Numbered from the stretch's first letter, positions 51,855-63,546 are shown. The stretch: DNA of 64,000 bases from Arthrobacter sp. OAP107 (GCF_040546765.1 NZ_JBEPOK010000001.1:1860001-1924000), one strand, 5' to 3'. Made by a program: numbers and translations. Notes: generated by a model from the sequence alone, not told the origin.

Positions 51855-52916
51855 CTACGGAAGGACAATTACCTGGGCGCCGAAGACCAGCCCGGCGCCG
51901 AAGCCAATCTGCAGGGCCAGTCCGCCGCTCAGTGCGGGATTCTCCTGGAGCAGGCGGTGCGTGGCCAGGGGGATCGATGCCGCCGAGGTGTTGCCCGCAT
52001 CGGCGATGTCCCGCGCCACGGTGACCGTCTCGGGCAGCTTGAGCTTCTTGACCATCTCGTCGATGATCCGCATGTTGGCCTGGTGCGGAATGAAGGCCAC
52101 CAGGTCCTCGGCCTGGATGCCGGCAGCCTCCAGGGCCTGCTGGGCAACCTTGGCCATCTCCCAGACTGCCCAGCGGAACACCGTCTGGCCGTCCTGGCGG
52201 AGGGTCGGGTAGAGCTCCTGCGCCTCTTCGAGCAGCGCGAGGTCGCCGGTGGAATCGGACCGGCGTGCCGCCAGGCCGAGGTCACGGACGTCCAGCATGG
52301 AGCGGGTCATGCCGATGGCATCCCACTTGCTGCCGTCCGATCCCCACACCGACGGCGCGATGCCCGGGGTGTCCGAGGGGCCGATGACGACGGCGCCGGC
52401 GCCGTCACCCAGCAGGAACGAGATGGTGCGTTCGCGGTTGTCGATGACGTCGGAGAGCTTTTCCGCGCCGACGACGAGGACGTAGTTGGCAGCGCCCGAA
52501 CGGACCAGTGCGTCGGCCTGGGCGATCCCGTAGCAGTAGCCCGCGCAGGCGGCTGAGATGTCGAAGGCAGGGGCAGGCGTGGCCCCCAGCCGGTCGGCGA
52601 GGCTTGCGGCCGCCGAGGGTGTGGCATAGGGGTGGGTCACCGTGGAGACGATGACGGCGCCTAGCTGGGATGCCTCGATGCCAGCCTTCTCCATGGCCTC
52701 ACGGGCGGCGCCCTCGGCCATGTCGATCACGCTGACGTCGGCAGGGGCGCGGTGCCGGGTGACGATGCCGGTACGCTGGCGGATCCACTCATCGGAGGAA
52801 TCGATCCACTGGCACACATCCTCGTTGGTGACCAGGACGTCGGGGCGGTACGCGCCGATGCCCAGGATCCGGGTGTGCTCGTTGAGCGGGGTCTGCTTCA
52901 GTACCGGCGTGCTCAT
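51855..52916 (-). CDS. fabH: Beta-ketoacyl-ACP synthase III FabH
   Basis: A 353-residue initiating condensing enzyme, using acyl-CoA primers (in this group mostly branched) and malonyl-ACP. The active-site Cys is in DISAACAGYCYG, His in FIPHQANMRI and Asn in DAGNTSAAS; all three are intact. The ATG overlaps the stop of fabD by 4 bases (ATGA), so the two are co-translated. Confidence 0.97.
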   Translation of the reverse strand: MSTPVLKQTPLNEHTRILGIGAYRPDVLVTNEDVCQWIDSSDEWIRQRTGIVTRHRAPADVSVIDMAEGAAREAMEKAGIEASQLGAVIVSTVTHPYATPSAAASLADRLGATPAPAFDISAACAGYCYGIAQADALVRSGAANYVLVVGAEKLSDVIDNRERTISFLLGDGAGAVVIGPSDTPGIAPSVWGSDGSKWDAIGMTRSMLDVRDLGLAARRSDSTGDLALLEEAQELYPTLRQDGQTVFRWAVWEMAKVAQQALEAAGIQAEDLVAFIPHQANMRIIDEMVKKLKLPETVTVARDIADAGNTSAASIPLATHRLLQENPALSGGLALQIGFGAGLVFGAQVIVLP

Positions 52917-53842
52917 GCCTGTCCTTCCAGTTCTGCGAAGAGTGCAAGGGCCGCGGACAGGTCGTCCGGCGTTTTGACGGCAACTGTCTTGACGCCCGGC
53001 ATGCCCCGCTTGGCCAGTCCGGCCAGGGTGCCCGCCGGGGCGAGTTCGATCACGCCGGTGACTCCGCGGTTCACGAGGGTCTCCATGCAGAGGTCCCAGC
53101 GGACCGGCCGCGAGACCTGGGCAATCAGGCTGTCCACAGCGGCGGTGCCCTCCGTGACCTCCTGGCCGTCGAAGTTGGACAGCAGCGGCACAGCGGGTGC
53201 CTGCGGCTGCAGCTCCGGGCGGAGCGCCTCGAGAGCGCTCACCGCGGGAGCCATGTGTGAGGTGTGGAATGCCCCGGCGACCTTCAACGGAATCACGCGT
53301 GCCTTGGCCGGCGGGTTCTCGGCGAGGGCCTTGAGCTGATCGAAGGTGCCGGCGGCGACGGTCTGGCCCGCGCCGTTGACGTTGGCGGGCGTTGCGCCGG
53401 CGGCCTCGATGGCAGCGAGGACCTCGGCGGGGTCACCGCCCACAACGGCGCTCATGCCCGTGGGGGTGACGGCGGCGGCCGCGGCCATGCTGTTGGCGCG
53501 TTCGCGCACAAACGTCATGGCTTCCTTTTCGGTGAGCACACCGGCCAGCGCGGACGCCGTGATCTCGCCCACCGAGTGTCCGGCCAGGATGACCGGCAGC
53601 GTACTCAGTTCGACGTCGAACAGCGACTTGGCAGCGACCAGTCCGGCCGCGACGATGAGCGGCTGCGCCACGGCAGTGTCCTTGATGGTTTCCTCATCAG
53701 AGGTGGTCCCGTGCGCAGTGAGGTCGATGCCTGCAATTTCGCTCAGGGAGGCCAGATGGCCTGCTACGGAAGGCAGCTCCAGCCAAGGGGCCAGGAAACC
53801 GGGGGTCTGTGAGCCCTGTCCAGGGCAGACGATTGCAAGCAC
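52913..53842 (-). CDS. fabD: Malonyl-CoA:ACP transacylase FabD
   Basis: A 309-residue enzyme that makes malonyl-ACP. I prefer GTG 53842 (MLAIVCPGQGSQTPGF), which begins where family members begin; a longer frame starts 11 codons earlier. The catalytic Ser is in AGHSVGEIT, with upstream GQGSQTPG, a conserved Arg in FVRERANSM and His in AFHTSHM. First enzyme gene of the fab operon and coupled to fabH. Confidence 0.96.
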   Translation of the reverse strand: MLAIVCPGQGSQTPGFLAPWLELPSVAGHLASLSEIAGIDLTAHGTTSDEETIKDTAVAQPLIVAAGLVAAKSLFDVELSTLPVILAGHSVGEITASALAGVLTEKEAMTFVRERANSMAAAAAVTPTGMSAVVGGDPAEVLAAIEAAGATPANVNGAGQTVAAGTFDQLKALAENPPAKARVIPLKVAGAFHTSHMAPAVSALEALRPELQPQAPAVPLLSNFDGQEVTEGTAAVDSLIAQVSRPVRWDLCMETLVNRGVTGVIELAPAGTLAGLAKRGMPGVKTVAVKTPDDLSAALALFAELEGQA

Positions 53843-53910
53843 GTATCCAGCTTTCCAAATTACCGGGTGATCCATTGGTGTTTCCGTACACCAAGCTCAC
53901 GGGGTCAGAT

Positions 53911-53925
53911 TGTAGGAAGTCTACA
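53911..53925. promoter_or_regulatory. Inverted repeat between the regulator gene and fabD
   Basis: TGTAG and CTACA flank a 5-base centre (TGTAGGAAGTCTACA), followed by ACGG. CTACAAC also occurs in the repeat upstream of the regulator at 55,225-55,230. Candidate operator of the FasR-like protein in front of fabD. Confidence 0.4.
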
Positions 53926-53930
53926 ACGGT

Positions 53931-55175
53931 TCAGTTCGTGTTCCGCGCGGCAACACGCTCGGCGGCGGGCTTGGGCGGAGTGGATAGCCGCCCCACGACG
54001 AGGGCCGCCTGGAGCACAAAGGCCTCCCGCGGGAGCAGCGGATCCCAGCCCGTCACGTCACAAACGCGCTTGAGCCGGTACCGCACGGTGTTGGCATGGA
54101 CGAACAGTTCCCGCGCTGTCGCCTCGAGCGAATGCCCCAGCTCCAGGTAGGTGCCGAGCGTTTCCACCAGCCCGTTCGATGCTGCGAGGAGCGGCCGGTA
54201 GATGTTCTTCACGAGCGACCGGCGGGCGGCGTCGTCCCCGGAAATGACGCGTTCCGGCAGGAGGTCGTCGGCGGCCACGGGGCGGGGGGCGGCGGGCCAG
54301 GCCCGTGCGGCGGTCAGTCCCGCGAAGGCCGACTGCGCCGAGCCGCTGGCTTCCAGCAGGGAACTGGCCTCCGCACCGTACACCACGGGACCGGGCGCGA
54401 ACATGTCGCTGAGCTTCACGTACGCGGTTTCCCGGTCGTGGACGCCGCCCAGGATCAGGATGAGGCGGTCGCCCTGGATTCCAACCAGCGCATCCTCGGC
54501 GTACCGCCCGGCCATGCGCCGCAGTTCGCTGACATAGCTGGCGCTGGGTTCCGACGGCGAGTTCCCCACCATCACGGTGAAGCGTTCCTGCGCCTTCCAG
54601 CCGAGCGCGGCGATCCTTGAGCGCAGTGCGTCGGTGTTTTCGCCGCGCAGGATGGCGTCCACGATCAGCGCCTCGAGCCGCGTGTCCCAGGAGCCCCGGG
54701 ATTCCGCGGCCCGGGCGTATACGTCGGCGGCGGCAAAGGCGACTTCGCGGGAGTACCGGAGGACCGCTTCGCGCAGGGAGGGCTGGTCCGCTTCGGGAGC
54801 GATGACCGGAACCTGGTCCTCCACCACTTCCACGACGATCCGGATGAGCTGGAGAGCCTTCTGCAGGCTGATGGAGCGGGTCAGTTCCGTCGGGGCGGTG
54901 CCGAAAACGTCGGACAGGATCCAGGATGGGGAACTGGGACGCTCGTACCAGGTGACGAACGCGGCGATGCCGTTCTGTGCCACGAGGCCCAGTGCGGACC
55001 GCTCGTCTGAACTGAGCCGGCTGTACCACGGCAGGGATTTTTCCAGCTGGCGCATGGTGGTGGTGGACAACTGACCGACGCTCACCCTGAGCTTTTTCAG
55101 GGTCTCCGTCTTCTCCGGAGTCATGGTCCGGGAGGGCGGTTTGCGCGGTGCAGGGGCGGGGGACGGCTCGGGCAT
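53931..55175 (-). CDS. FasR-like PucR/CdaR-type regulator of fatty-acid synthesis
   Basis: A 414-residue regulator. I start at ATG 55175 (MPEPSPAPAP); no clear ribosome binding site is present. The middle contains a GGDEF-like/PucR-type domain (~165-310), and the C-terminal ~60 residues carry a PucR-type helix-turn-helix (LFVHANTVRYRLKRV). In Streptomyces the corresponding protein FasR activates the fabD-fabH-acpP-fabF operon, and the gene is in the same position directly upstream of fabD here, so that role is strongly suggested. Inverted repeats containing CTACA lie on both sides of the gene. Confidence 0.88.
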   Translation of the reverse strand: MPEPSPAPAPRKPPSRTMTPEKTETLKKLRVSVGQLSTTTMRQLEKSLPWYSRLSSDERSALGLVAQNGIAAFVTWYERPSSPSWILSDVFGTAPTELTRSISLQKALQLIRIVVEVVEDQVPVIAPEADQPSLREAVLRYSREVAFAAADVYARAAESRGSWDTRLEALIVDAILRGENTDALRSRIAALGWKAQERFTVMVGNSPSEPSASYVSELRRMAGRYAEDALVGIQGDRLILILGGVHDRETAYVKLSDMFAPGPVVYGAEASSLLEASGSAQSAFAGLTAARAWPAAPRPVAADDLLPERVISGDDAARRSLVKNIYRPLLAASNGLVETLGTYLELGHSLEATARELFVHANTVRYRLKRVCDVTGWDPLLPREAFVLQAALVVGRLSTPPKPAAERVAARNTN

Positions 55176-55225
55176 GATTCGAGCATACGGTGCCTGCGGG
55201 ACAAGCTCCATTTTGTGCAAAGGCT

Positions 55226-55239
55226 ACAACTTCGGTTGT
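55226..55239. promoter_or_regulatory. Inverted repeat upstream of the FasR-like gene
   Basis: ACAAC-TTCG-GTTGT, 51 bases before the start codon. The left side CTACAAC is shared with the site before fabD, so autoregulation by the FasR-like protein is possible. Confidence 0.35.
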
Positions 55240-55294
55240 GCTGCGTCACGGCTCGTCCGATGCTTCCCGAAGTACCGCTGAAGTAGCGCAAACG

Positions 55295-55333
55295 ACGACG
55301 GCGGTCCCCACCGTGGGTGGGGACCGCCGTCGT
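55295..55333 (-). terminator. Terminator after aceE
   Basis: ACGACGGCGGTCCCCACC pairs perfectly with its complement (18 bases) around a 3-base loop; minus-strand continuation TTTGCG. A strong terminator that separates aceE from the regulator. Confidence 0.9.
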
Positions 55334-55356
55334 TCGTCCGGGCTCAAGCGGCCGAG

Positions 55357-58110
<2,754 letters not shown>

Positions 58111-58478
58111 GTCCAACCTCTCTTTGCGCGCATTCATCGGCGCACTCAGGTCCGGCAGGGTAGCTGCCCGGCGTGAACGCGTCGTGTGCGTCGTATCGGT
58201 TACAACAGCCCGGTCATGTGCGCCGGGCAGGGTTCTATCTCGTGTGTATGACTGCCTGTTTGTTCGGGGCGGTCGCCCCGTTAGGCATAGTTGTCAACAG
58301 TCACTGTAGCTCTGACGGCTTCCGGATGCGTAGCCGCGGCTGAACCCTCCGCCCTATTTGACCGTCATACTTGTTGTGTGACGCACAATAAGCCGCACCG
58401 CGGCGCACGTAGCTTGAAGCCCACGCCCAAAGGGTGTTGGCTTGGAGTAATCGAAATCACTATGCACAGGAGGAACAC
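58111..58478. promoter_or_regulatory. Divergent promoter region of aceE and the DUF3052 gene
   Basis: About 370 bases without a gene. It contains an inverted repeat TTGTG-TGACG-CACAA (58,374-58,388) next to TTGACC (58,358-58,363), a plausible -35 element for the rightward gene. The part next to aceE is GC-rich and shows nothing distinct. Promoters in both directions must lie here. Confidence 0.45.
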
Positions 58479-58898
58479 GTGAGCGAGGCCGACGCCGCCA
58501 CTTCGGTAAATGTGGCGGAAAAATTGGGTTTCAAGGACGGGGATCTGATTCAGGAGTTCGGTTACGACGATGACGTCGACTTCGACTTGCGTGATGACAT
58601 AGAGGATCTGACCGGGTCAGAGCTTCTTGATGAGGATGATCACGACGTCGTGGACGCCGTGATCTTTTGGTGGCGGGACGGCGACGGCGACCTCGTGGAT
58701 ACGCTGGTCGACTCGCTGACGACGCTCACCGAGGGCGGTGTGGTGTGGGTTCTCACGCCCAAGTCCGGCCGTCCGGGATATGTTTCGCCGTCCGACATCC
58801 AGGACGCCGCACCCACTGCGGGGCTGCACTGCACCACGTCCGCGGGTGTTTCCAAGGACTGGAGCGCCACGCGCCTGGTGACCAGGAAGAACAAGTGA
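58479..58898 (+). CDS. DUF3052 family protein
   Basis: A 139-residue actinobacterial protein of unknown function. GTG 58479 has AGGAGG 5 bases upstream. It is acidic, with the family signature EKLGFKDGDLIQEFGYDDDVD at the start (residues ~11-31), followed by DAVIFWWRDGDGDL and a conserved LTPKSGRPGYV. No membrane segment. In this group it is commonly found between aceE and a peroxiredoxin, as here; it overlaps the peroxiredoxin start by 4 bases. Confidence 0.9.
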   Translation: MSEADAATSVNVAEKLGFKDGDLIQEFGYDDDVDFDLRDDIEDLTGSELLDEDDHDVVDAVIFWWRDGDGDLVDTLVDSLTTLTEGGVVWVLTPKSGRPGYVSPSDIQDAAPTAGLHCTTSAGVSKDWSATRLVTRKNK

Positions 58899-59398
58899 CC
58901 GGACACTCCGCCGTCGCGGCGGCGGATCTGGCGGGCGTGCCCGGGGTTGGGCAGCAGGCGCCGGACTTCACCCTGGTCAATCAGTTTGGTGAGCCCGTCC
59001 GGCTTGCCGACTTCCGAGGACGCAACGTGGTGGTTGTTTTCTACCCCTTCGCGTTCTCCGGAATCTGCACCGGCGAGCTGTGTGAGATCCGGGACAACCT
59101 GGCAGTCTTCGAACATGCCGACGCCGAGGTGCTGGCGGTCTCGGTGGACAGCAAGTTTGCCCTCCGTGCCTACGCCGAGCAGGAAGGTTATGGCTTCAGC
59201 CTGCTCGCGGACTTCTGGCCGCACGGCGCCGTCGCCGAACAATACGGCGTGTTCGACGCGGAAACCGGCATGGCACGGCGCGGGACCTTCATCATCGACG
59301 CCGGCGGAACGGTCCGCTACGTCGTTGTGAACCCGCGGGGCCAGGCCCGCGACCTCACCGAATACCGCCGCGTCCTGGCAGAACTCGCCCAAGGGTAG
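58895..59398 (+). CDS. Peroxiredoxin (AhpE/Bcp type)
   Basis: A 167-residue thiol peroxidase. GTG 58895 overlaps the DUF3052 stop (GTGA). The peroxidatic Cys is in FYPFAFSGICTGELCEIRD; a second Cys follows five residues later, as in AhpE-like and atypical 2-Cys enzymes. The thioredoxin fold is complete. It detoxifies hydrogen and organic peroxides. Coupling to DUF3052 suggests a shared physiological role, which is not established. Confidence 0.93.
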   Translation: MTGHSAVAAADLAGVPGVGQQAPDFTLVNQFGEPVRLADFRGRNVVVVFYPFAFSGICTGELCEIRDNLAVFEHADAEVLAVSVDSKFALRAYAEQEGYGFSLLADFWPHGAVAEQYGVFDAETGMARRGTFIIDAGGTVRYVVVNPRGQARDLTEYRRVLAELAQG

Positions 59399-59408
59399 GT
59401 ATTACCCG

Positions 59409-60338
59409 ATGGAACAGCGGCGGACCGGCACCGGCCTGACAGGTTTCGCCAGTCTGCCTGCCGCCCCGCGCACCGAGTCATCGGCCAGCGACCTCGAGGC
59501 GCTGGGCGGGATCCGTGAGGTGCTCGCCGGGCTGCCGCTGGCGCTTCTCACCGGGGCAGGACTCAGCACCGATTCTGGCATCCCGGACTACCGCGGGCCG
59601 GATTCACCCCCGCGCTCACCCATGACTTACCAGGAGTTTGTTGGCGATGCTGCCAACCGGCAGCGGTACTGGGCGCGCAACCACATTGGCTGGTCCCACC
59701 TGAGGCGGGCCAATCCCAATGCCGGCCATGCCGCCGTCGCCCTCCTCGAGCAGCGCGGCCTGCTGACCGGGCTGATCACCCAGAACGTGGACCGCCTGCA
59801 TGAGGACGCCGGCAGTGTCAACGTGGTGGACCTGCACGGACGCTTCGACCAGGTGATTTGCCTCGAGTGCCGACGCACCTACTCGAGGCAGCTGCTCGCC
59901 GGGATATTGGAGGAACTGAACCCCGACTTCCTGGATCATGCCACCAAGTCCGGCCTTGTGGAGATGGCCCCTGACGCCGACGCAACGGTGGAGGACCTGC
60001 GCCTGATCCGGGGTTTTGTGGTCGCCCGCTGTCCCGCGTGCGGGGGCGTCCTCAAGCCGGACTTTGTGTACTTCGGCGAAAACGTCCCCAAAGAACGCGT
60101 GGAGCGCGCATACGCGATGGTGGATGAAGCCGAAGCCCTTCTTGTTGCCGGTTCCTCACTTAGCGTTATGAGCGGCCTGCGGTTCGTCCGCCATGCAGCC
60201 AAGCAAGGCAAGCCTGTTGTCATCATCAACCGTGGCCAGACGCGCGGTGACGACATCGCCACGATCAAGCTGGAAGCCGGAGTTGGTGAGTCGCTCGCCT
60301 GGCTGGCGGAAGAATTGCCGTCGCTCCCGGCGGCCTGA
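59409..60338 (+). CDS. SIR2-family NAD-dependent protein deacetylase
   Basis: A 309-residue sirtuin. NAD-binding motifs are LLTGAGLSTDSGIPDYRG, TQNVDRLHEDAG and the catalytic His in DLHGRF. The zinc site is CLEC ... CPACGG. The region between the Cys pairs (~155-210) is longer than in short bacterial sirtuins. ATG 59409 lies 11 bases after the peroxiredoxin stop; co-transcription is likely. Substrates cannot be deduced, but acetylated metabolic enzymes are common targets in the family. Confidence 0.93.
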   Translation: MEQRRTGTGLTGFASLPAAPRTESSASDLEALGGIREVLAGLPLALLTGAGLSTDSGIPDYRGPDSPPRSPMTYQEFVGDAANRQRYWARNHIGWSHLRRANPNAGHAAVALLEQRGLLTGLITQNVDRLHEDAGSVNVVDLHGRFDQVICLECRRTYSRQLLAGILEELNPDFLDHATKSGLVEMAPDADATVEDLRLIRGFVVARCPACGGVLKPDFVYFGENVPKERVERAYAMVDEAEALLVAGSSLSVMSGLRFVRHAAKQGKPVVIINRGQTRGDDIATIKLEAGVGESLAWLAEELPSLPAA

Positions 60339-60418
60339 CCCGATTAGCGTTTGACGGCACTCTTCGGGTAGAGTCTATGTTCGTTGGTTCGAGCGCTTCG
60401 GTGCGAAAGCCATTCTTC

Positions 60419-60491
60419 GGGTCTTTAGCTCAGCTGGTAGAGCGCCACGTTTACACCGTGGATGTCATCGGTTCGATCCCGGTAGGACCCA
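60419..60491 (+). tRNA. tRNA-Val (anticodon TAC)
   Basis: 73 bases fold into a full cloverleaf: acceptor stem GGGTCTT/AGGACCC (one G-U), D-arm GCTCAGCTGGTAGAGC, anticodon stem CCACG/CGTGG with loop TTTACAC (anticodon TAC), and T-arm with GGTTCGATCCC. Discriminator base A; CCA is not encoded. A rho-independent terminator follows. Confidence 0.97.
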
Positions 60492-60496
60492 CCTGC

Positions 60497-60543
60497 AAAC
60501 CCCGTTTGACCAAGTTCTTAAGCCTGGTCAGACGGGGTTTTTT
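60497..60543 (+). terminator. Terminator after tRNA-Val
   Basis: AAACCCCGT-TGACCA and TGGTCA-ACGGGGTTT form a 15-base stem with one mismatch, ending in TTTTTT. Confidence 0.93.
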
Positions 60544-60603
60544 GTATCCCCGTGCATCGCGCTGCCGGCGGAAAATGTCTGCGCCCGGCCGTAGCCTGCG
60601 GGC

Positions 60604-60924
60604 ATGGAACACGTACTTGTGAGGATTGCTGCTGACGGGCGGCCGGGGGCCGTCATCCGCGGCGGCCAGGAATGGACGGTGGGCGCGGAACCGCTGCGGT
60701 GGTTTGAACGCGTCAGCTGGTGGGAGGCGGAACGCCGGATGCCGGTGGGGCTCAGCCGCGTCGACGTCGAAGTGTGGCGGCTTCAGACCAGACTGGGGCG
60801 GAATCCCGGCTCGGCGCTGACCACCATGGAGATCATCCGTGACGGACTGGGCGGCGGTTGGCGGCTGCGGAGTGCTGTAACGGACAATGCTGCGCCGGAA
60901 CGCGTCGTCGCGAATGCGGCCTGA
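60604..60924 (+). CDS. Small DUF6504-like protein
   Basis: A 106-residue protein with two Trp-rich segments (LRWFERVSWWEAER and VWRLQTRLG), resembling the DUF6504 group of actinobacterial proteins, some of which are near imuB-type polymerase genes. Here no such gene is near. The start ATG 60604 has no strong ribosome binding site. The central part is beta-rich. Function is unknown and family assignment is tentative. Confidence 0.65.
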   Translation: MEHVLVRIAADGRPGAVIRGGQEWTVGAEPLRWFERVSWWEAERRMPVGLSRVDVEVWRLQTRLGRNPGSALTTMEIIRDGLGGGWRLRSAVTDNAAPERVVANAA

Positions 60925-60950
60925 AAACCAAAAAGGCCCGGGAATTGGAT

Positions 60951-60995
60951 AAGCCTTCCACCGCGACTATTGGGGGATGCCGCGGTGGAAGGCTT
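60951..60995. repeat. Perfect 15-base inverted repeat with 15-base loop
   Basis: AAGCCTTCCACCGCG (60,951-60,965) and CGCGGTGGAAGGCTT (60,981-60,995). It lies 26 bases after the DUF6504-like gene. There is no T-run, so it may be a terminator-like structure or a short repeat element. Confidence 0.6.
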
Positions 60996-61236
60996 GAACT
61001 TGAATATACCGTGAAGGTTCGGAAACACGAAAATGTTAAGCAGGTAGCCACCCGCTGCGTGGCTCTACGTACTCCACTGTCCGGCCACTGTTCCCAGGCT
61101 GCCTTCAGTGGCAACACTGCAGCCAGTATGATGGTAGGTGTTCAGTTGACTGGACGCCGTGGCATCGTCGCCGGTTTCGGCGCGCGGTGCAATCTGCCTA
61201 ACCCCGCTGTCCGAGCGCGTAACGAAAAGGAGAATC

Positions 61237-62034
61237 ATGGCTGATTCCCGCACCCCTAAATCCAGCGACGGACTGGGGAGCGCATCCCCGGCGCCGGCTG
61301 TGACGCGGGCTGCCGCGGTCCTGGAATCTCTCGCAGCATCCGTCACTGGCCGGCTCACGCTCAGCGACCTTGCCCGGGACCTCGGAATCCCCAAATCCTC
61401 CACCTCCAACCTCCTGCTGGCCCTCGAAGAGGCCAGGCTGATCAGCAGGCAGGGCGCCGAATACACGCTGGGCCGCAAACTCGTTGAGCTGGGTGCCGCA
61501 TATCTGAGCCGGCTCGATGAGGTCCAGGAGTTCTATCGCTTCTGTGAACAGGCCCCCACGCTGTCAGGTGAAACAGTGCGCATCGCCATGCTGGACGGCA
61601 CCAACGTCATCTACCTGGCCCGCTACGAGGGCCATCCGGCCGTCCGCCTGACGTCCAACATCGGCGACAAGATGCCGGTGTCGCTCTGCGCCGTGGGCAA
61701 GGCCCTGATCGCCAGGCTGCACGATCACGACATCGACGCGATGTTTCCTGATGATGCGGAGCTTCCCGTGCTCACGCCTAAGTCACTGCGTACGGGAGCG
61801 GAGCTGAAAGCCCAGCTAAAGCAGATCCGCGAGCAGGGATTCGCGTTTGAAGACGAGGAATCCACTACGGGCGTGGTGTGCCTCGCCGTGACGGTACCCA
61901 CCCGCGGAGCGCATGGCCCCAGCCTTGGCCTGTCCGTCACTGCCCTTAAGGCAACCTACTCACAGGAGCAGGGCGCGCAGATGGTCAAAGAGCTGAATGA
62001 GCTGGCCAGATCCCTCGGCAACCCCATGGGCTAG
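61237..62034 (+). CDS. IclR-family transcriptional regulator
   Basis: A 265-residue protein. ATG 61237 follows AAAAGGAG. The N-terminal winged helix is at ~18-80 (TLSDLARDLGIPKSSTSNLLLAL) and the effector-binding IclR domain at ~85-260, with VSLCAVGKALIARL and TTGVVCLAVTVPTRG. It precedes an MHS-type transporter, and a long perfect inverted repeat lies between the genes. Control of that transporter in response to its substrate, probably an organic or aromatic acid, is the simplest reading. Confidence 0.93.
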   Translation: MADSRTPKSSDGLGSASPAPAVTRAAAVLESLAASVTGRLTLSDLARDLGIPKSSTSNLLLALEEARLISRQGAEYTLGRKLVELGAAYLSRLDEVQEFYRFCEQAPTLSGETVRIAMLDGTNVIYLARYEGHPAVRLTSNIGDKMPVSLCAVGKALIARLHDHDIDAMFPDDAELPVLTPKSLRTGAELKAQLKQIREQGFAFEDEESTTGVVCLAVTVPTRGAHGPSLGLSVTALKATYSQEQGAQMVKELNELARSLGNPMG

Positions 62035-62064
62035 GAGGAATTTACGGCCCTATTGGCTAGTCGT

Positions 62065-62095
62065 TCACTATGTTGTACGCTGTTCAACATAGTGA
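62065..62095. promoter_or_regulatory. Probable IclR operator: perfect 11-base inverted repeat
   Basis: TCACTATGTTG (62,065-62,075) and CAACATAGTGA (62,085-62,095) flank a 9-base centre, about 70 bases upstream of the transporter start. It is in the right place and of the right size for a dimeric IclR protein encoded directly upstream. Confidence 0.75.
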
Positions 62096-62163
62096 CCGAC
62101 GCAATAGTGCTGTCACTACCCACCAGGCCAACGGGGGCCTGGAGTGTCTTTGAGGGAGTGCTA

Positions 62164-63513
62164 GTGACAACTCGTACTGATTCACCGCTGGCTGATGCGG
62201 ACGGCGCCGTCGTCGAACCGGAGCAGCTGCGAAGGGCAACACTTGCCAGTTCCGTAGGATCCGCTCTGGAGTACTACGACTTCTACATCTACGGCCTGGC
62301 CTCGGCCCTCATCTTCGGGCCGCTGTTCTTCAAGCCGCTCGGCGACGAAGGCGCGCTGATCGCATCATTCGCCACGTACGGTGTGGGCTTCGCTGCCCGT
62401 CCGTTCGGCGGCATCGTCTTCGGTTACATCGGCGACCGGTTCGGCCGGAAAATGGTGCTGATCCTGACTATCGGCCTGATGGGTGCCGCAAGCTTCGCGA
62501 TCGGCCTGCTGCCGACATTCGAGCAGGCAGGAATGCTTGGCGCGGTGCTCCTGGTCATCCTCCGGATCGTCCAGGGCCTCGGTGCCGGCGCGGAGCAGGC
62601 CGGCGCAACGACGCTGATCTCCGAAGTGGCTCCGCCCCGCCGTCGTGGTTTCTTCGCCTCCCTGCCGTTCGTGGGGATCCAGCTGGGAACCCTCCTGGGT
62701 GCCGGCACCTTCGCCCTCATCGCCACCGCCAACAAGGCCGTCCTTGAAGGCTGGCTCTGGCGTGTTCCCTTCCTGGCCAGCGTGATCCTCATTGCCATTG
62801 CGGTGTTCATCCGCCTGCGTCTCAAGGAAACCCCTGTATTCCGGGAGCTGGAGAAGCACAAGAACGTGGTCAAGAACCCGGTGGGCCAGCTCTGGAAGCA
62901 CTCCAAGAAGAACGTCCTGGTGGGCATCGGCCTGCGCATGGGCGAGAACGGAAACTCCTCCATCTACTCGGCGCTGCTGGTGGCGTTCCTGGCGGCCCCG
63001 GCGGGCGTTTTCCCGGGCGACAAGTTCATCGGTCCGGTGGGACTCCTGATCGCCGCCGGTTTTGCCGCCGTCATGGTGGTCACCTTCGGTGCCCTGTCCG
63101 ACCGTTTTGGCCGAGTGCCGGTCTACCGTTACGGGGCCCTCTTCCAGGCTGTCATCGCCTTTCCGGCGTTCTACCTCGTCACCCTGGGCAACGTGACACT
63201 GGTGTGGGTTGTCATGGTGGTGGGCATCGCCCTCGGCGTGCAGTCAATGCTGGGACCGCAGTGCCCGCTGCTGCCTGAACTGTTCGGTTCCCAGTACCGG
63301 TTTACGGGTGTGGCCATGGCCCGCGAACTCTCCGCCGTGCTGGCCGGCGGCCTGGTGCCGCTGGTGGGAGCTGCACTGCTCGCGGCCACAGGCTACTCCT
63401 GGCTGGTCCTGGCGATCTACTCGCTGGTCCTTGCCCTGATCTCCTTCGTGAGCACCTTCTTCACGCCGGAAACCAAGGGCCGCGACCTCGTGGCCATCGA
63501 GGACGCCCGCTAG
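62164..63513 (+). CDS. MFS transporter, metabolite:H+ symporter (MHS) type
   Basis: A 449-residue integral membrane protein with about 12 transmembrane segments. I start at GTG 62164 (MTTRTDSP), preceded by GGGAG at 5 bases. MHS features are SALEYYDFYIYGLASALIFG at the first segment, the loop GYIGDRFGRKMVL, GLGAGAEQAG and LSDRFGRVPVY in the second half. Members import citrate, shikimate, proline/betaine or aromatic acids; the substrate cannot be told here. Regulation by the adjacent IclR protein through the repeat at 62,065-62,095 is likely. Confidence 0.93.
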   Translation: MTTRTDSPLADADGAVVEPEQLRRATLASSVGSALEYYDFYIYGLASALIFGPLFFKPLGDEGALIASFATYGVGFAARPFGGIVFGYIGDRFGRKMVLILTIGLMGAASFAIGLLPTFEQAGMLGAVLLVILRIVQGLGAGAEQAGATTLISEVAPPRRRGFFASLPFVGIQLGTLLGAGTFALIATANKAVLEGWLWRVPFLASVILIAIAVFIRLRLKETPVFRELEKHKNVVKNPVGQLWKHSKKNVLVGIGLRMGENGNSSIYSALLVAFLAAPAGVFPGDKFIGPVGLLIAAGFAAVMVVTFGALSDRFGRVPVYRYGALFQAVIAFPAFYLVTLGNVTLVWVVMVVGIALGVQSMLGPQCPLLPELFGSQYRFTGVAMARELSAVLAGGLVPLVGAALLAATGYSWLVLAIYSLVLALISFVSTFFTPETKGRDLVAIEDAR

Positions 63514-63546
63514 AAGCCACAAAGCCCAGAGCGCACGGCCTATACA

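Noticed and set aside
60419..60491. tRNA-Val as integration site of the element
   Set aside because: It lies 14 kb outside the element and shows no duplicated 3' end; the junction is in comM.
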